Below are positions 39,144 through 48,347 of a DNA stretch of 64,000 nucleotides, piece after piece. This stretch comes from an uncultured Eubacteriales bacterium (GTDB lineage: Bacteria > Bacillota > Clostridia > Christensenellales > UBA1242): positions 1-64,000 of the forward strand of contig CAOQYA010000002.1 in the NCBI GenBank assembly GCA_948514155.1. Direction: 5' to 3'. The notes beneath the pieces were generated by a model that was not told where the DNA came from, did not search any database, and saw nothing but the letters and a program-made list of their open reading frames with translations. Position 1 is the stretch's first letter; every line of letters starts with the position of its first letter. The position numbers were made by a program, and so were the translations under genes.

Positions 39144-41531
39144 ATGAAAGTAACATATAAATGGCTGAAAGATTTTGTGGATATTGAAGACTCTGCGCAA
39201 ATCTTGGCTGAAAAATTGACAAGTGCTGGCTTTGAGGTGGAAGAACTTATCTATCAAAACGAGCATCTTCATGATGTTAAGGTGGGAAAGATTGTCAAAA
39301 TCGAAAAACATCCCGCAGCTGACAAGTTGCAGGTGTGCAAGGTTGATTTGGGCGGCGAGTTTGTTCAGATTATAACCTCGGCAACAAACATCTTTGAGGG
39401 TGCGGTTGTGCCAGTGTCTTTGCCGGGCGCTGACCTTGTTAATGGCGTTAAAATTCAAAAATCTAAACTTCGCGGCGTGGATAGCGACGGAATGTTCTGC
39501 TCGGGTGAAGAACTTGGCATTGACGATAGTTATGTCGAAGGAGCGTCGGTGAACGGCATTCTCATTTTGCCGGAAAATTTCACGCTTGGCGAGAATATTG
39601 ATGTAGCACTCGGACTCGACGATGTTATTTTAGATATCGGCATCACTCCAAACAGGCCGGATTGCATGAGTGTGATTGGAATTGCGCGTGAGGTGTGTGC
39701 TATTTATGGTAAAAAGTTCAAAGAGCCAAGCCTTGATTATTCTACATCGCAAGATAAAGTGACTGACTATATTTCAGTCGAGCGCAAATCGGATGCTTGC
39801 CCAAGATATATGGCGGCAGTCGTTAAAAATGTTAAAATTGCAAAATCGCCGGACTTTATCAGAAGAAGGCTGTTTGCCGTTGGCATTAAATCTATCAGCA
39901 CAATTGTCGATTTAACAAACTATGTGCTAATCGAAATGGGACAGCCGATGCATGCCTTTGATAAGAAAATGATTGAGGGGGATAAGATTGTCATTCGTCA
40001 GGCTAATGAGGGTGAAAGGCTGGAAGTTTTAAATCATAACGCCTATTCACTAAGCCCAAGCGACCTTGTGATTGCGGACGCTAAAAAAGCGATGGTAATA
40101 GCCGGAGTTATCGGTGGAATGGGATCTTGCATCACAGACGAGACCAAAGACACTGTTATTGAGTCGGCGGTTTTTGACCTTAAATCAATTCGCCTCACAA
40201 GCAAGAAAATTGGCGTGAGAACGGACTCTTCTGCACGCTACGAAAAGGGCGTGTATTTCTCCGGCGCCGAAAATGGAATTAAGAGATTTTTGCATTTTGT
40301 GAGCGCGCTTAAACTTGGCGATATTTGCCGGGGGCTTATCGACGAGCATCTGCCTGCGCCAAAAGCGCGAGTTGCCATATGCGAAGTTAAAGAAATTGAC
40401 GATATTTTAGGCGTGAAAATTCCTGAAAAAGAGATGTCGCGCATTTTGAATGGTCTTGGAATTGAAACAACAATCGAGGGTGGAAAAATTACTGCTCTTG
40501 TTCCGCCATATCGCGAGGATATCGAAAACGCATATGACCTTGCTGAGGAAATAATCAGAATTTATGGCTACGATGTTTACGATAAATCGGAAACCAAACT
40601 TTTTGAAAATTCCACGGTCACAGAGGGTGGTTTAGACCCAAGAACGGCGCTTGAGCGCAAACTTAAAAACTCGCTGATGCACAATGGCTTTTTTGAGGCA
40701 CTTAATTTTTCCATTTGTCCGCCGGACATCTGCGAAAAACTTAACATCAGTGATAATCGCCGCTTTATGGTGAGAATTGCAAACCCTATAAGCGAGGAAG
40801 TTGCATGTCTACGCAGCGCAATGGCGCACTCGCTGCTTTCAAATGTGGCATATAACGAAAGCGTGGGCAACAAGAATATAAATCTTTTTGAGGCGGGAAG
40901 AACTTATCAGCCTAAGTCTCTGCCAATGGCTGAACTTCCAGTTGAAACAAATTATATTGCGCTTGTTTCCACTGAAATGGACTTTGCAGAATTTAAGGCG
41001 TGCGTGCTTGCTATGCTTGCCGAGACTGGGCTTAAATATAAACTTGTCCGCTCGAAGGAGGGATATCTGCATCCTGGTATTTCGGCTGATATTGTTGACG
41101 ACGAGGGAGAAGTTTATGGAAGTTTTGGTCGCATTCACCCGATTGTTGCAAAGAACTATGATATCTCCAAAAACACCTGCTATGGCGAGGTGAATGTTGA
41201 TAAAATTCTGCCTTTTGCCGAGAAGAAATTTAATGTTAAGCCAGTTTCCAAGTTCCCAATCGTGGAAAGAGATTTGGCTGTTGTTGTTAAAGAAGAAATC
41301 TCTAATGGCGACCTTATGGCAGCAATTAAATCGGCTTGCGGCAAACTTTTCTATGAGGTGAGACTATTTGATATCTATAGAAGTGCTTCGCTTGGCCAAG
41401 GGGTAAAAAGCATGGCATATAACATCAAACTTTCGGACGAAAACAAAACGCTTACAGACGAAGAAGTGACCGATGTTATGGCAAGAGTGCTCAAAGCGCT
41501 CAAGTTTAGATATGGGGCAAGTTTAAGGTGA
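39144..41531 (+). CDS. pheT: Phenylalanyl-tRNA synthetase beta subunit
   Basis: The 795-residue beta subunit, bearing tRNA recognition and editing. Domains in order: N-terminal EMAP-like tRNA-binding fold (about 40-150, VGKIVKIEKHPAADKLQVC), B3/B4 editing region (ITPNRPDCMSVIGIAREV, ARYMAA-type core), B5 (about 400-470, ILGVKIPEKEMSRILNGLG), catalytic-like core, and the C-terminal anticodon-binding FDX-ACB fold ending FRYGASLR-like sequence. RBS GAGGAG precedes ATG 39144. Its stop overlaps the next start as GTGA, linking it to the desulfurase gene. Confidence 0.95.
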   Translation: MKVTYKWLKDFVDIEDSAQILAEKLTSAGFEVEELIYQNEHLHDVKVGKIVKIEKHPAADKLQVCKVDLGGEFVQIITSATNIFEGAVVPVSLPGADLVNGVKIQKSKLRGVDSDGMFCSGEELGIDDSYVEGASVNGILILPENFTLGENIDVALGLDDVILDIGITPNRPDCMSVIGIAREVCAIYGKKFKEPSLDYSTSQDKVTDYISVERKSDACPRYMAAVVKNVKIAKSPDFIRRRLFAVGIKSISTIVDLTNYVLIEMGQPMHAFDKKMIEGDKIVIRQANEGERLEVLNHNAYSLSPSDLVIADAKKAMVIAGVIGGMGSCITDETKDTVIESAVFDLKSIRLTSKKIGVRTDSSARYEKGVYFSGAENGIKRFLHFVSALKLGDICRGLIDEHLPAPKARVAICEVKEIDDILGVKIPEKEMSRILNGLGIETTIEGGKITALVPPYREDIENAYDLAEEIIRIYGYDVYDKSETKLFENSTVTEGGLDPRTALERKLKNSLMHNGFFEALNFSICPPDICEKLNISDNRRFMVRIANPISEEVACLRSAMAHSLLSNVAYNESVGNKNINLFEAGRTYQPKSLPMAELPVETNYIALVSTEMDFAEFKACVLAMLAETGLKYKLVRSKEGYLHPGISADIVDDEGEVYGSFGRIHPIVAKNYDISKNTCYGEVNVDKILPFAEKKFNVKPVSKFPIVERDLAVVVKEEISNGDLMAAIKSACGKLFYEVRLFDIYRSASLGQGVKSMAYNIKLSDENKTLTDEEVTDVMARVLKALKFRYGASLR

Positions 41532-42646
41532 TTTATTTAGATAACGCGGCGACAACGCCACTAAGTGAAAATGCGGCAAAAGAGTTTGTGAAATATTCCT
41601 GCTCTGACTTTTTTAACCCTTCCGCCACATATGTGCAAGCGGTGGAGATAAAAAATAAACTTTCTGAGGTGAGAGAAAACTTGAAAAACCTTCTCGGCGC
41701 GAGAAAGGGTGATATTGTTTTTACCGGCGGGGCGACCGAAGCCAATAATCTTGCAATTCTAGGCAGTGCGCGCGAGGGAAAGTGGGAATATATTTTCTCG
41801 GCAGGCGAACATGCGTCGGTGATAGAACTTGCCCATGCGCTCGAAAAAGAGGGCAAGACCATTTCAATTATTCCGCTGCAAAAGACGGGAGAAATTGACT
41901 ATGTAGCACTTGAAAAAGCGCTCACTCCAAAGACGAGACTTGTTAGCGTGATGTTTGTCAATAATGTTACTGGCGCGATAAACGATATTGCAAGAGTTTC
42001 GAGAATAATGAGGAAGAAGTCGCCGACTGCGCTTTTGCATGTGGACGGCGTGCAAGCGTTTGGAAAACTTGAATTCTCGCTTGATAGACTGGATGTTGAC
42101 CTTTTCTCGATAAGTGCGCACAAGTTCCATGGCCCGAAAGGTGTTGGCGCGCTGTATGTGAAAAATAAGGCGGCGCTTAAAAATATCGTTTTTGGAGGTG
42201 GGCAGGAGTTTGGTGTTCGCTCGGGAACGGAGAATGTTGCCGGCATTATGGCAATGAACGAGGCGGCAAATGAAATGAAGCCGCGACAGAATTTTGAAAA
42301 AGTGTCAAATCTTAAAGGTATCTTCATGAAAGAACTTGAAAGCGTGAAGGGAATTCGTTTTGTGGGCGAAAACACTTCGCCTTACATCTTGTTAATGATA
42401 TTTTCGGGCATTAACGGTGAAACACTTGTTAGAGTGCTGGAAAATGAGGTTGTTGTCGGTCGCGGCAGTGCTTGCTCTTCTAAAAAATCGGGTAATCATG
42501 TGCTGGAGGCTATGGGGATAAGACTGGAAGATATTAAAGGTGCAGTTCGGGCGAGTTTTGACCCGATGCAGGCAGAAGAAGAAATTTTAAAAGCGGCAAG
42601 AATAATAAAAGAGCGTTATCTTGAGCTGCTTGAGAGGTTAAAATGA
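41528..42646 (+). CDS. Cysteine desulfurase (NifS/IscS-like)
   Basis: A 372-residue PLP enzyme that takes sulfur from cysteine. The N-terminal YLDNAATTPLSE, the PLP-lysine motif SISAHKFHGPKGVGALYV and the active-site cysteine GRGSACSSKKSG are intact. The start is GTG 41528, overlapping the pheT stop by 4 nt. It overlaps thiI by 4 nt (ATGA). Dedicated desulfurases placed directly before thiI usually feed sulfur for 4-thiouridine in tRNA; no iscU or suf genes are nearby, which supports that role. Confidence 0.93.
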   Translation: MIYLDNAATTPLSENAAKEFVKYSCSDFFNPSATYVQAVEIKNKLSEVRENLKNLLGARKGDIVFTGGATEANNLAILGSAREGKWEYIFSAGEHASVIELAHALEKEGKTISIIPLQKTGEIDYVALEKALTPKTRLVSVMFVNNVTGAINDIARVSRIMRKKSPTALLHVDGVQAFGKLEFSLDRLDVDLFSISAHKFHGPKGVGALYVKNKAALKNIVFGGGQEFGVRSGTENVAGIMAMNEAANEMKPRQNFEKVSNLKGIFMKELESVKGIRFVGENTSPYILLMIFSGINGETLVRVLENEVVVGRGSACSSKKSGNHVLEAMGIRLEDIKGAVRASFDPMQAEEEILKAARIIKERYLELLERLK

Positions 42647-43797
42647 AAAAAATTGTTTTGCTTAGGCTTGGAGAACTTTTCCTAAAAGGCGAGAACAGAT
42701 ATGTTTTTGAAAATGTGCTTTTAACAAATATTCGCCGCAAATTGTCGGGGTTGAATTTCAAAATCGAGCGCACTCAAGGAAGGGTGCTTGTCACGAGTTT
42801 TGATAATGAAGACGAAATTGTTGAAAGGCTTTCAAAAGTTTTTGGGCTGACTTCTTTAAGCGTTGCTGACGAAGTTGAGGCAAGTGTGGAGGCGCTTGAA
42901 AAATACTTTGAAAAATATACAGATGTTGTTGGCGCGTTTAAAGTTGATGTTAATCGCGCGGACAAGCGTTTTCCTGTGACTTCAATGGAAATGGCGGCGA
43001 GACTTGGTGGCGTTATTTTAGATAATAACAAAGACGCGTTTGTTGAACTATATAGGCCTCAACATATATATAAGGTTGATATTCGCCAGAACGGAAAGGC
43101 ATATGTTTTTGATAAGGTCATAAAAGGCCAAGGCGGGCTGCCGCTCGGGACATCGGGAAGAGCGCTGCTGCTTCTTTCTGGCGGAATTGATAGTCCGGTG
43201 GCCGGCTATATTATGGCAAAGCGAGGGCTTAAACTTGAGGCGCTGCATTTTCACAGTTACCCATACACTTCGCCGGAGGCAAAGCAAAAGGTGCTGACGC
43301 TTGCAAAAAAACTGACGCCATATGTTGACGAAATAAAAGTGCATTGCATTTCTTTTACGAAAGTTCAAGAGACAATTCATGCTAACTGCTCGCCGGAGTT
43401 TATGATAACAATTATGCGCCGCATTATGATGCGCATTGCTGAGAGGCTTTGCCTTACAAATAATCTTGGTGCAATTGTCACCGGTGAAAGTTTGGGGCAA
43501 GTTGCAAGCCAGACAATGCAAAGTATGACTGTCACTGAGAATGTGGTGGAGAGTTTGCCTGTGTTTAGACCTTGCATAGGAATGGACAAAGAAGATATTG
43601 TTAAGATTGCGAAGGAAATTGACACTTTTGAGACTTCCATTTTGCCATATGAAGACTGCTGCACTGTATTCTTGCCAAAGAACCCAGTAATCAAGCCAAA
43701 ACTTGCAAAAGCCGAGCAGGAGGAAAGGAATCTCGATATTGAAGCGCTTATCGCAGAGGCAATGGCAGGCGAGGAGGTTGTTGATATTAAATTTTAA
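42643..43797 (+). CDS. thiI: tRNA 4-thiouridine synthetase ThiI
   Basis: Makes s4U8 in tRNA, and in some organisms the thiamine thiazole. The 384-residue protein has an N-terminal ferredoxin-like and THUMP region (about 1-165) and a PP-loop ATPase domain with SGGIDSPVAGYIMAKRG. The C-terminal rhodanese domain of the E. coli enzyme is absent, as in most Firmicutes, where the adjacent NifS-like desulfurase hands over sulfur. The ATG overlaps the preceding stop. A strong terminator follows. Confidence 0.95.
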   Translation: MKKIVLLRLGELFLKGENRYVFENVLLTNIRRKLSGLNFKIERTQGRVLVTSFDNEDEIVERLSKVFGLTSLSVADEVEASVEALEKYFEKYTDVVGAFKVDVNRADKRFPVTSMEMAARLGGVILDNNKDAFVELYRPQHIYKVDIRQNGKAYVFDKVIKGQGGLPLGTSGRALLLLSGGIDSPVAGYIMAKRGLKLEALHFHSYPYTSPEAKQKVLTLAKKLTPYVDEIKVHCISFTKVQETIHANCSPEFMITIMRRIMMRIAERLCLTNNLGAIVTGESLGQVASQTMQSMTVTENVVESLPVFRPCIGMDKEDIVKIAKEIDTFETSILPYEDCCTVFLPKNPVIKPKLAKAEQEERNLDIEALIAEAMAGEEVVDIKF

Positions 43798-43810
43798 TCT
43801 TTAATTGTTA

Positions 43811-43836
43811 AGCCGCAAATTCTTGCGGCTTTTTTT
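43811..43836 (+). terminator. Terminator of the pheS-pheT-desulfurase-thiI run
   Basis: AGCCGCAA (43811-43818), loop ATTC, TTGCGGCT (43823-43830), then T run. Confidence 0.9.
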
Positions 43837-43838
43837 GC

Positions 43839-44021
43839 GCCAAAAATTTTTTTTGGCGCGCTGGGCGAACATGAACTTGTTGCTTGTTTTCGAAGGGGCT
43901 CGAAAAGCTGCGCGCGGGCAGTTCATGTTCGCCTACTCGCGGCCAAACGAAAATCGCCACGCGATTTTGCCGCGGCTCTCGTGCGAAGAGGGGCGATGTT
44001 TTTAATATCAAAATTTTTGGC
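43839..44021. repeat. Multi-arm inverted-repeat element 3
   Basis: Fills the first half of the 503-bp gap between thiI and argR. The outer arms GCCAAAAATTTT (43839-43850) and AAAATTTTTGGC (44010-44021) are perfect 12-bp complements. Inside are a perfect 14-bp stem 43864-43877/43920-43933 (GGCGAACATGAACT and complement) enclosing TTTTCGA/TCGAAAA, and a third arm with AAAATCGC-cac-GCGATTTT (43950-43968) plus GCGGC/GCCGC. A competing local hairpin GCGCCAAAAA/TTTTTGGCGC is at 43837-43859. No open frame is seen. The architecture matches the element at 12057. Confidence 0.8.
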
Positions 44022-44155
44022 ACATTCTCTTTATTTTGGGTTGGGTGAGTGCTATCATTAAATCTGCGCCGAAATTAGGCTTATGCATACTCGTTTATAT
44101 TTATAAAAACGAAATTTATAATTTTGCATAAACCTAAATTGTTATAAAAATTCGG

Positions 44156-44250
44156 TGAATAAATATTCAAAAAACACTTGCATAAATATAAATTATGTTG
44201 TATAATAATCGAAACTCGACTTATAAATATAAATTTATAAATATTCAAAA
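44156..44250 (+). promoter_or_regulatory. argR promoter with ARG boxes
   Basis: A consensus promoter, TTGCAT (44178-44183), 17-bp spacer, TATAAT (44201-44206), is flanked by ArgR-type sites. TGAATAAATATTCA (44156-44169) is a near-perfect ARG box upstream; TGCATAAATATAAATTATG overlaps the spacer; a further TTATAAATATTCA lies near 44235-44247. Autoregulation by ArgR is the natural reading. More AT-rich half-sites continue upstream to about 44083. Confidence 0.75.
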
Positions 44251-44300
44251 ACGCTACATCCCTTTATTTTAAAGGAGAATAGCCGCTGAGGAGGAAGAGC

Positions 44301-44753
44301 ATGGCACGCAGTGCAAGACAATCGAAAATCTTGGAACTTATCTCCACAAAGGAGATTGAAACGCAGGACGAACTTGCTAGAGAACTTCGCAATGCAAATT
44401 TCGAGATAACTCAAGCCACTATTTCAAGAGACATCAAAGAACTTGGCCTGACCAAGATTTTAACTTCTTCGGGCAAATATAAGTATGCGATTGTTGGCTC
44501 GGACGAGCAGCAGATTTCGAATAAATACATAACAATCTTCCGCGAGGCAGTGATTTCTGTTAAGGCGGTGCTTAACATTGCGGTTGTTAAAACACTTAAG
44601 AGCATGGCCGGCGGCGTTTGCGGCTTTATCGATAAACTAAATCTCACAAACCTTGTTGGCGTTGTTAATGGTGACGACACGGTGATGTTAATCTTCCCAA
44701 CAGCCGGCTCTGCTTCAGATGCTGTGCAAGCACTTAGCGAAATGCTGAGTTAA
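44301..44753 (+). CDS. argR: Arginine repressor ArgR
   Basis: A 150-residue regulator that, with arginine, represses arginine biosynthesis. The N-terminal winged helix has KILELISTKEIETQDELAREL and the recognition segment ITQATISRDIKELGLTK; the C-terminal hexamerisation and arginine-binding domain contains GGVCGFIDKL and VNGDDTVMLIFPT (the family GTIAGDDTI-type motif). RBS GAGGAGGAAG precedes ATG 44301. In Firmicutes argR commonly precedes recN, as it does here with an 8-nt gap. No arginine biosynthesis genes are in the window. Confidence 0.95.
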   Translation: MARSARQSKILELISTKEIETQDELARELRNANFEITQATISRDIKELGLTKILTSSGKYKYAIVGSDEQQISNKYITIFREAVISVKAVLNIAVVKTLKSMAGGVCGFIDKLNLTNLVGVVNGDDTVMLIFPTAGSASDAVQALSEMLS

Positions 44754-44761
44754 GGTGGAAA

Positions 44762-46417
44762 ATGCTTAGAACTCTTTCGATAAAAAATCTTGCCCTTATT
44801 AAGAGTCAAGAAATTGAGTTTGACAAGGGGCTGAATATTATTTTGGGAGAAACGGGCGCAGGAAAAAGCTTAATCTTTGACGCTCTCTTTTTTGTTTTGT
44901 CGATTAGGACGGATAAATCGCTTCTGAGAACTGGAGAAGAGACTATGCGTGTTGACGCTGAATTTTCTCCGCTTTCGGAAGAGGTGAAAAATCTTCTTAA
45001 AGAACTTGAACTTGAAGATGACGAACTTATCATATCTCGCATTCTTCATTCTGACGGGCGCACTTCCACAAAACTTAACGGCTCGCCGTGCCCACAGGCA
45101 GTTGTTAAAAAACTTGGAGCCATGCTTGTTGATAGCCTAATGCAGCATGAGAGTGTTGACATTTTAAAAAGCAAAAATCACCTTTCATATCTTGACAAGT
45201 TCTGTAGGTTGGAAGGAGAAAAGGAAGAGCTGGGCGTCAAACTTTGCGATTTGAAAGAACTTAGAGCCCGTGTTAGCGCGCTTGGCGGAAGCGAAGAGGA
45301 GCGCGAAAGGCGCAAGGATATTTTGCTGTATCAAATCTCTGAAATTGAAAAGGCTGAGATTAAACTTGGCGAAGATGAAGAACTGGAAAATAAGATTAAA
45401 CTGCTTGAAAGCAGCGAGCAGATTGCTGAAGCGTTAGGTGAAAGTTCGCTTCTTCTTGACGGCGGCAACGGGGTGATTAGAAATCTTGCTGTGTGTGAGA
45501 GGCTGCTTTCCAAACTATCGAATATAGGCGAACTTGACACTCTTGCTGAGCGCATGATAAGCGCACGAATTGAACTTGATGATATTGCTTCTGAAATTAA
45601 AGAGTTTCTTGCAAACGCTGAAGCCGACCCAATCGAACTTGAGCGCCTTAATGAGCGCAAGGAAAAAATCAAAAGTCTGAAGCGCAAATTTGGCGGCTCG
45701 ATAGAGGCTGTGCTTGAAAGTCTGCAAAACATGAGAAATGAATATGACGAGTTGTGCGACAGTGGCGATAAACTTGCCAAACTTCAAAAACAGATTGAAA
45801 AGTGCAATGGCGAGATTATTAGCGTCTGCTCGAAAATTCGCTTAAAGCGCGAAGAGGGCGCAAAACTTGTGAAATCTGGGCTTGAAAGAGAACTTTCCGA
45901 CCTTGGCATGAAAGGTGTTAGATTTGAAGTGAACTTTGCTTCGAAAACGCCAAGTGCGGACGGCGCGGATGAAGTTAGTTTCGTTTTCTCTGCAAATAAG
46001 GGGCAAGAACTTAAAGACCTTTCCAAAACTGCCTCTGGCGGTGAAAGCAGCAGAATTATGCTGGCCATGAAAAACATGTTTGCTAGGCCGGACGACCAAA
46101 AGACGATGATTTTTGACGAAATTGACAGCGGAATAAGCGGCGAAGTTGGCAACATGATGGCAATCAAACTTCAAAGCATTTCCGCTCGCGACCAAGTGAT
46201 TGCAATCACGCATCTTCCGCAAGTTGCAAGCGCTGGCGATCGCTTCATAAAAGCGGAAAAATATGTTGAAGGCGGAAGCACATTCAGCAAGGCAACGCCT
46301 ATTTGCGGCGATGAGATAATAAAAGAAATCGCGCATATGATTGGCGGCAAAGATTTAACAAGTGTTATGCTTGAAAACGCCCACCAACTTTACAATCGCG
46401 GCAGAAGAGACGCATAA
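44762..46417 (+). CDS. recN: DNA repair protein RecN
   Basis: An SMC-like ATPase that acts early at double-strand breaks. The 551-residue protein has the N-terminal Walker A GETGAGKSLIFDAL, long coiled coils on either side of a short central hinge (about 150-370), and the C-terminal signature TASGGESSRIMLAMK with Walker B MIFDEIDSGISGEVG. RBS AAGGTGG precedes ATG 44762. The argR-recN-spoIVB order is the conserved Clostridia/Bacilli arrangement. A terminator separates it from spoIVB. Confidence 0.95.
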   Translation: MLRTLSIKNLALIKSQEIEFDKGLNIILGETGAGKSLIFDALFFVLSIRTDKSLLRTGEETMRVDAEFSPLSEEVKNLLKELELEDDELIISRILHSDGRTSTKLNGSPCPQAVVKKLGAMLVDSLMQHESVDILKSKNHLSYLDKFCRLEGEKEELGVKLCDLKELRARVSALGGSEEERERRKDILLYQISEIEKAEIKLGEDEELENKIKLLESSEQIAEALGESSLLLDGGNGVIRNLAVCERLLSKLSNIGELDTLAERMISARIELDDIASEIKEFLANAEADPIELERLNERKEKIKSLKRKFGGSIEAVLESLQNMRNEYDELCDSGDKLAKLQKQIEKCNGEIISVCSKIRLKREEGAKLVKSGLERELSDLGMKGVRFEVNFASKTPSADGADEVSFVFSANKGQELKDLSKTASGGESSRIMLAMKNMFARPDDQKTMIFDEIDSGISGEVGNMMAIKLQSISARDQVIAITHLPQVASAGDRFIKAEKYVEGGSTFSKATPICGDEIIKEIAHMIGGKDLTSVMLENAHQLYNRGRRDA

Positions 46418-46434
46418 TTTTGGCAATATGAAAG

Positions 46435-46463
46435 AAACTATTTCCTAGCGAAATAGTTTTTTT
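46435..46463 (+). terminator. Terminator of argR-recN
   Basis: AAACTATTTC (46435-46444), 5-nt loop, GAAATAGTTT (46450-46459), then T run. Confidence 0.87.
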
Positions 46464-46474
46464 ATGGAGGGAAA

Positions 46475-47689
46475 ATGAAGCGTAAAGTTATGTGGGTCGC
46501 GGGGCTATCGCTTACAATAGTGATGTTGATTATCGGCAACATTGGCTTTAAACAAATTTTCTCGCTTCCGGAGGGCTTTCTGGCCACATATGACGAGATT
46601 GAGAGTGCGAACAACAATCGCATTTTTGGTTCCTTAGTTTCCGCCCAGATGCAGCGCTCCTCCCAAGAGGCGGCCACTAATTCGCCGTCTGAAGGAACAA
46701 TCGTGTTCAAACTTTTCGGCTTTATTCCAATCAGAAAAATGAGCGTTATCTGTTCGAATGAAGACGAAGTATATGTTGGAGGCGTGCCGATTGGACTCTC
46801 CATTTCAACTTCTGGTGCAATTGTCATAAACGAAAAAATGGTGGAAACAGAGGAAGGCTTTAAAGACACTCATAAAAGCGAAAGATTTCGTGAGGGCGAC
46901 CTTGTGACCGCTGTTAACGGGGTGAAAGTTTCCTCTTTAGACGAGCTGTGCGAAGTGATTGAAAGTAGCGAAAATGAAAACTTCGAAATAACTTACAAGA
47001 GAAAAAATAAACTCCACAAAGCCATTATTAAAGGCGAGAGGGATGTCGCGACGGGTAAATTCAAGTTGGGTCTTTGGGTGCGCGACGATGTTTCCGGTGT
47101 TGGCACGCTGACATATGTCAATAAAGAAACTTCCGCTTTTGCAGCATTGGGACATGCGATTACAGATAATGACAATAGTGTAGATGTTTTTCAAGGCAAG
47201 GTCTATGATGCGCGGCTGCTTGGAATTGATAAAGGTGAAAAGAATGACCCGGGGCAACTGAGATGCATGTTCTTAACGACCGACGATGTTAAGGGTGAAA
47301 TCTACAAAAACACCAAGTATGGAATATTTGGAAAACTCACAGATAAAGAGGGGCTCGTTGACCAAAATCGACTGCTAAAACTTGGCGGCAGGCTTTCTGT
47401 TAGCCCGGGAAAGGCATATATTGTTTCAAGTGTAAGTGGCATTCGTGAGGAATACGAGATTGAGATTATAAAAGCCTCTTATCAGGCTAAGGCGGACGAC
47501 AAAAGCATGGTCTTTCGTGTGAAAGACAAGCGGCTGCTAGAACTAACTGGCGGCATAGTGCAGGGAATGAGCGGCAGCCCAATAATTCAGAATGGAAAAC
47601 TTGTTGGCGCGGTTACGCATGTGTTTATGTCCGACCCGACCAAAGGCTATGGAGTCTATTCTGATTGGATGGTCGCAAATGAAGCGTAG
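46475..47689 (+). CDS. spoIVB: SpoIVB serine peptidase
   Basis: The forespore-secreted peptidase that cleaves SpoIVFA and so triggers sigma K processing. The 404-residue protein has an N-terminal membrane anchor (about 5-25), a PDZ domain (about 105-185, REGDLVTAVNGVKVSSLDEL) and an S55 peptidase domain with catalytic His in FAALGHAITDND and Ser in GIVQGMSGSPIIQNG; VFMSDPTKGYGVYSDWM closes the family signature. RBS GGAGGG precedes ATG 46475. In related genomes spo0A follows directly; here it does not. Confidence 0.96.
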   Translation: MKRKVMWVAGLSLTIVMLIIGNIGFKQIFSLPEGFLATYDEIESANNNRIFGSLVSAQMQRSSQEAATNSPSEGTIVFKLFGFIPIRKMSVICSNEDEVYVGGVPIGLSISTSGAIVINEKMVETEEGFKDTHKSERFREGDLVTAVNGVKVSSLDELCEVIESSENENFEITYKRKNKLHKAIIKGERDVATGKFKLGLWVRDDVSGVGTLTYVNKETSAFAALGHAITDNDNSVDVFQGKVYDARLLGIDKGEKNDPGQLRCMFLTTDDVKGEIYKNTKYGIFGKLTDKEGLVDQNRLLKLGGRLSVSPGKAYIVSSVSGIREEYEIEIIKASYQAKADDKSMVFRVKDKRLLELTGGIVQGMSGSPIIQNGKLVGAVTHVFMSDPTKGYGVYSDWMVANEA

Positions 47690-47691
47690 TG

Positions 47692-47717
47692 GAAGTTCGA
47701 AAATTCGAACTTCTTTT
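47692..47717 (+). terminator. Terminator of spoIVB
   Basis: GAAGTTCGAA (47692-47701), 2-nt spacer, TTCGAACTTC (47704-47713), then T. Confidence 0.85.
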
Positions 47718-47720
47718 GCG

Positions 47721-47749
47721 TTGACTTTGTTATTCGGGTGTGATATTAT
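47721..47749 (+). promoter_or_regulatory. Promoter of the unknown gene after spoIVB
   Basis: TTGACT (47721-47726), 17-bp spacer, TATTAT (47744-47749). Confidence 0.78.
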
Positions 47750-47772
47750 AACTTCAAGTGTGGAGGCCTATT

Positions 47773-48243
47773 GTGTATATAGAAGAGAATATAAACAGAG
47801 TTAAAGCGGAAATTGAAAATTTAAACTGCATTGTTTATGAAAAAGACGACTTACTTACAAACTCAAAAGTTGTTGCAAAAATGTCCGGTGGCGAAAAAAT
47901 TTTGTTGGATGATAAAGCATATTCTGATACTGAAATATTGTTAAAGGAAACAAATCATGTATTGCAAATTTGGCAAGAAAGATTATCTGATGAGCCTGCG
48001 TTATGGGGCGGGCTTGGGATGCTCTCTGAAACTGTTATAAACCTTCAAAAGTTAAAAAGATTTGAAAGTGAAGATGCTGATTTTTGTGCTAAATTTTTTG
48101 ATGGCTCTTGTCAAAAAATATGCGAATGTGTGGACAGCAATCGTGCTAAATATTATGCCGACAATATGAACGAAGAACTTCTTAAACAAGGTTTTTTTGC
48201 TGAGCAAAAAACGATGCTTGAAGATTTGGCGGCGAAACATTAA
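47773..48243 (+). CDS. Unknown 156-residue helical protein
   Basis: A small acidic, alpha-helical, soluble protein without recognised domain. Notable stretches are YIEENINRVKAEIENLNCIV, SDTEILLKETNHVLQIWQER, GMLSETVINLQKLKRFE and five Cys residues, three of them in the last half (DGSCQKICECVD). The start is GTG 47773, 6 nt after GGAGG. Promoter and terminator make it monocistronic. It occupies the place where spo0A is usually found. Its general character (helical, charged, own promoter) resembles the 20.9-24.0 kb paralogues but no clear homology was seen. Confidence 0.68.
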   Translation: MYIEENINRVKAEIENLNCIVYEKDDLLTNSKVVAKMSGGEKILLDDKAYSDTEILLKETNHVLQIWQERLSDEPALWGGLGMLSETVINLQKLKRFESEDADFCAKFFDGSCQKICECVDSNRAKYYADNMNEELLKQGFFAEQKTMLEDLAAKH

Positions 48244-48250
48244 AAAACAA

Positions 48251-48281
48251 AAAAAGAGGTCTGATTGAAAAGCCTCTTTTT
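48251..48281. terminator. Terminator between convergent genes
   Basis: AAAAAGAGG (48251-48259) pairs with CCTCTTTTT around a 13-nt loop; usable on both strands. Confidence 0.75.
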
Positions 48282-48347
48282 TCGTCTAATGTGAAGCATA
48301 TCTCCTTCACAAGTTTAATATGTGCAGAAGTTAAAGTTTTATTCACA

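Noticed and set aside
12057..44021. CRISPR array or riboswitch interpretation of the multi-hairpin elements.
   Set aside because: There are no regularly spaced identical repeats and no downstream gene in the right place; the stems differ in sequence between elements.
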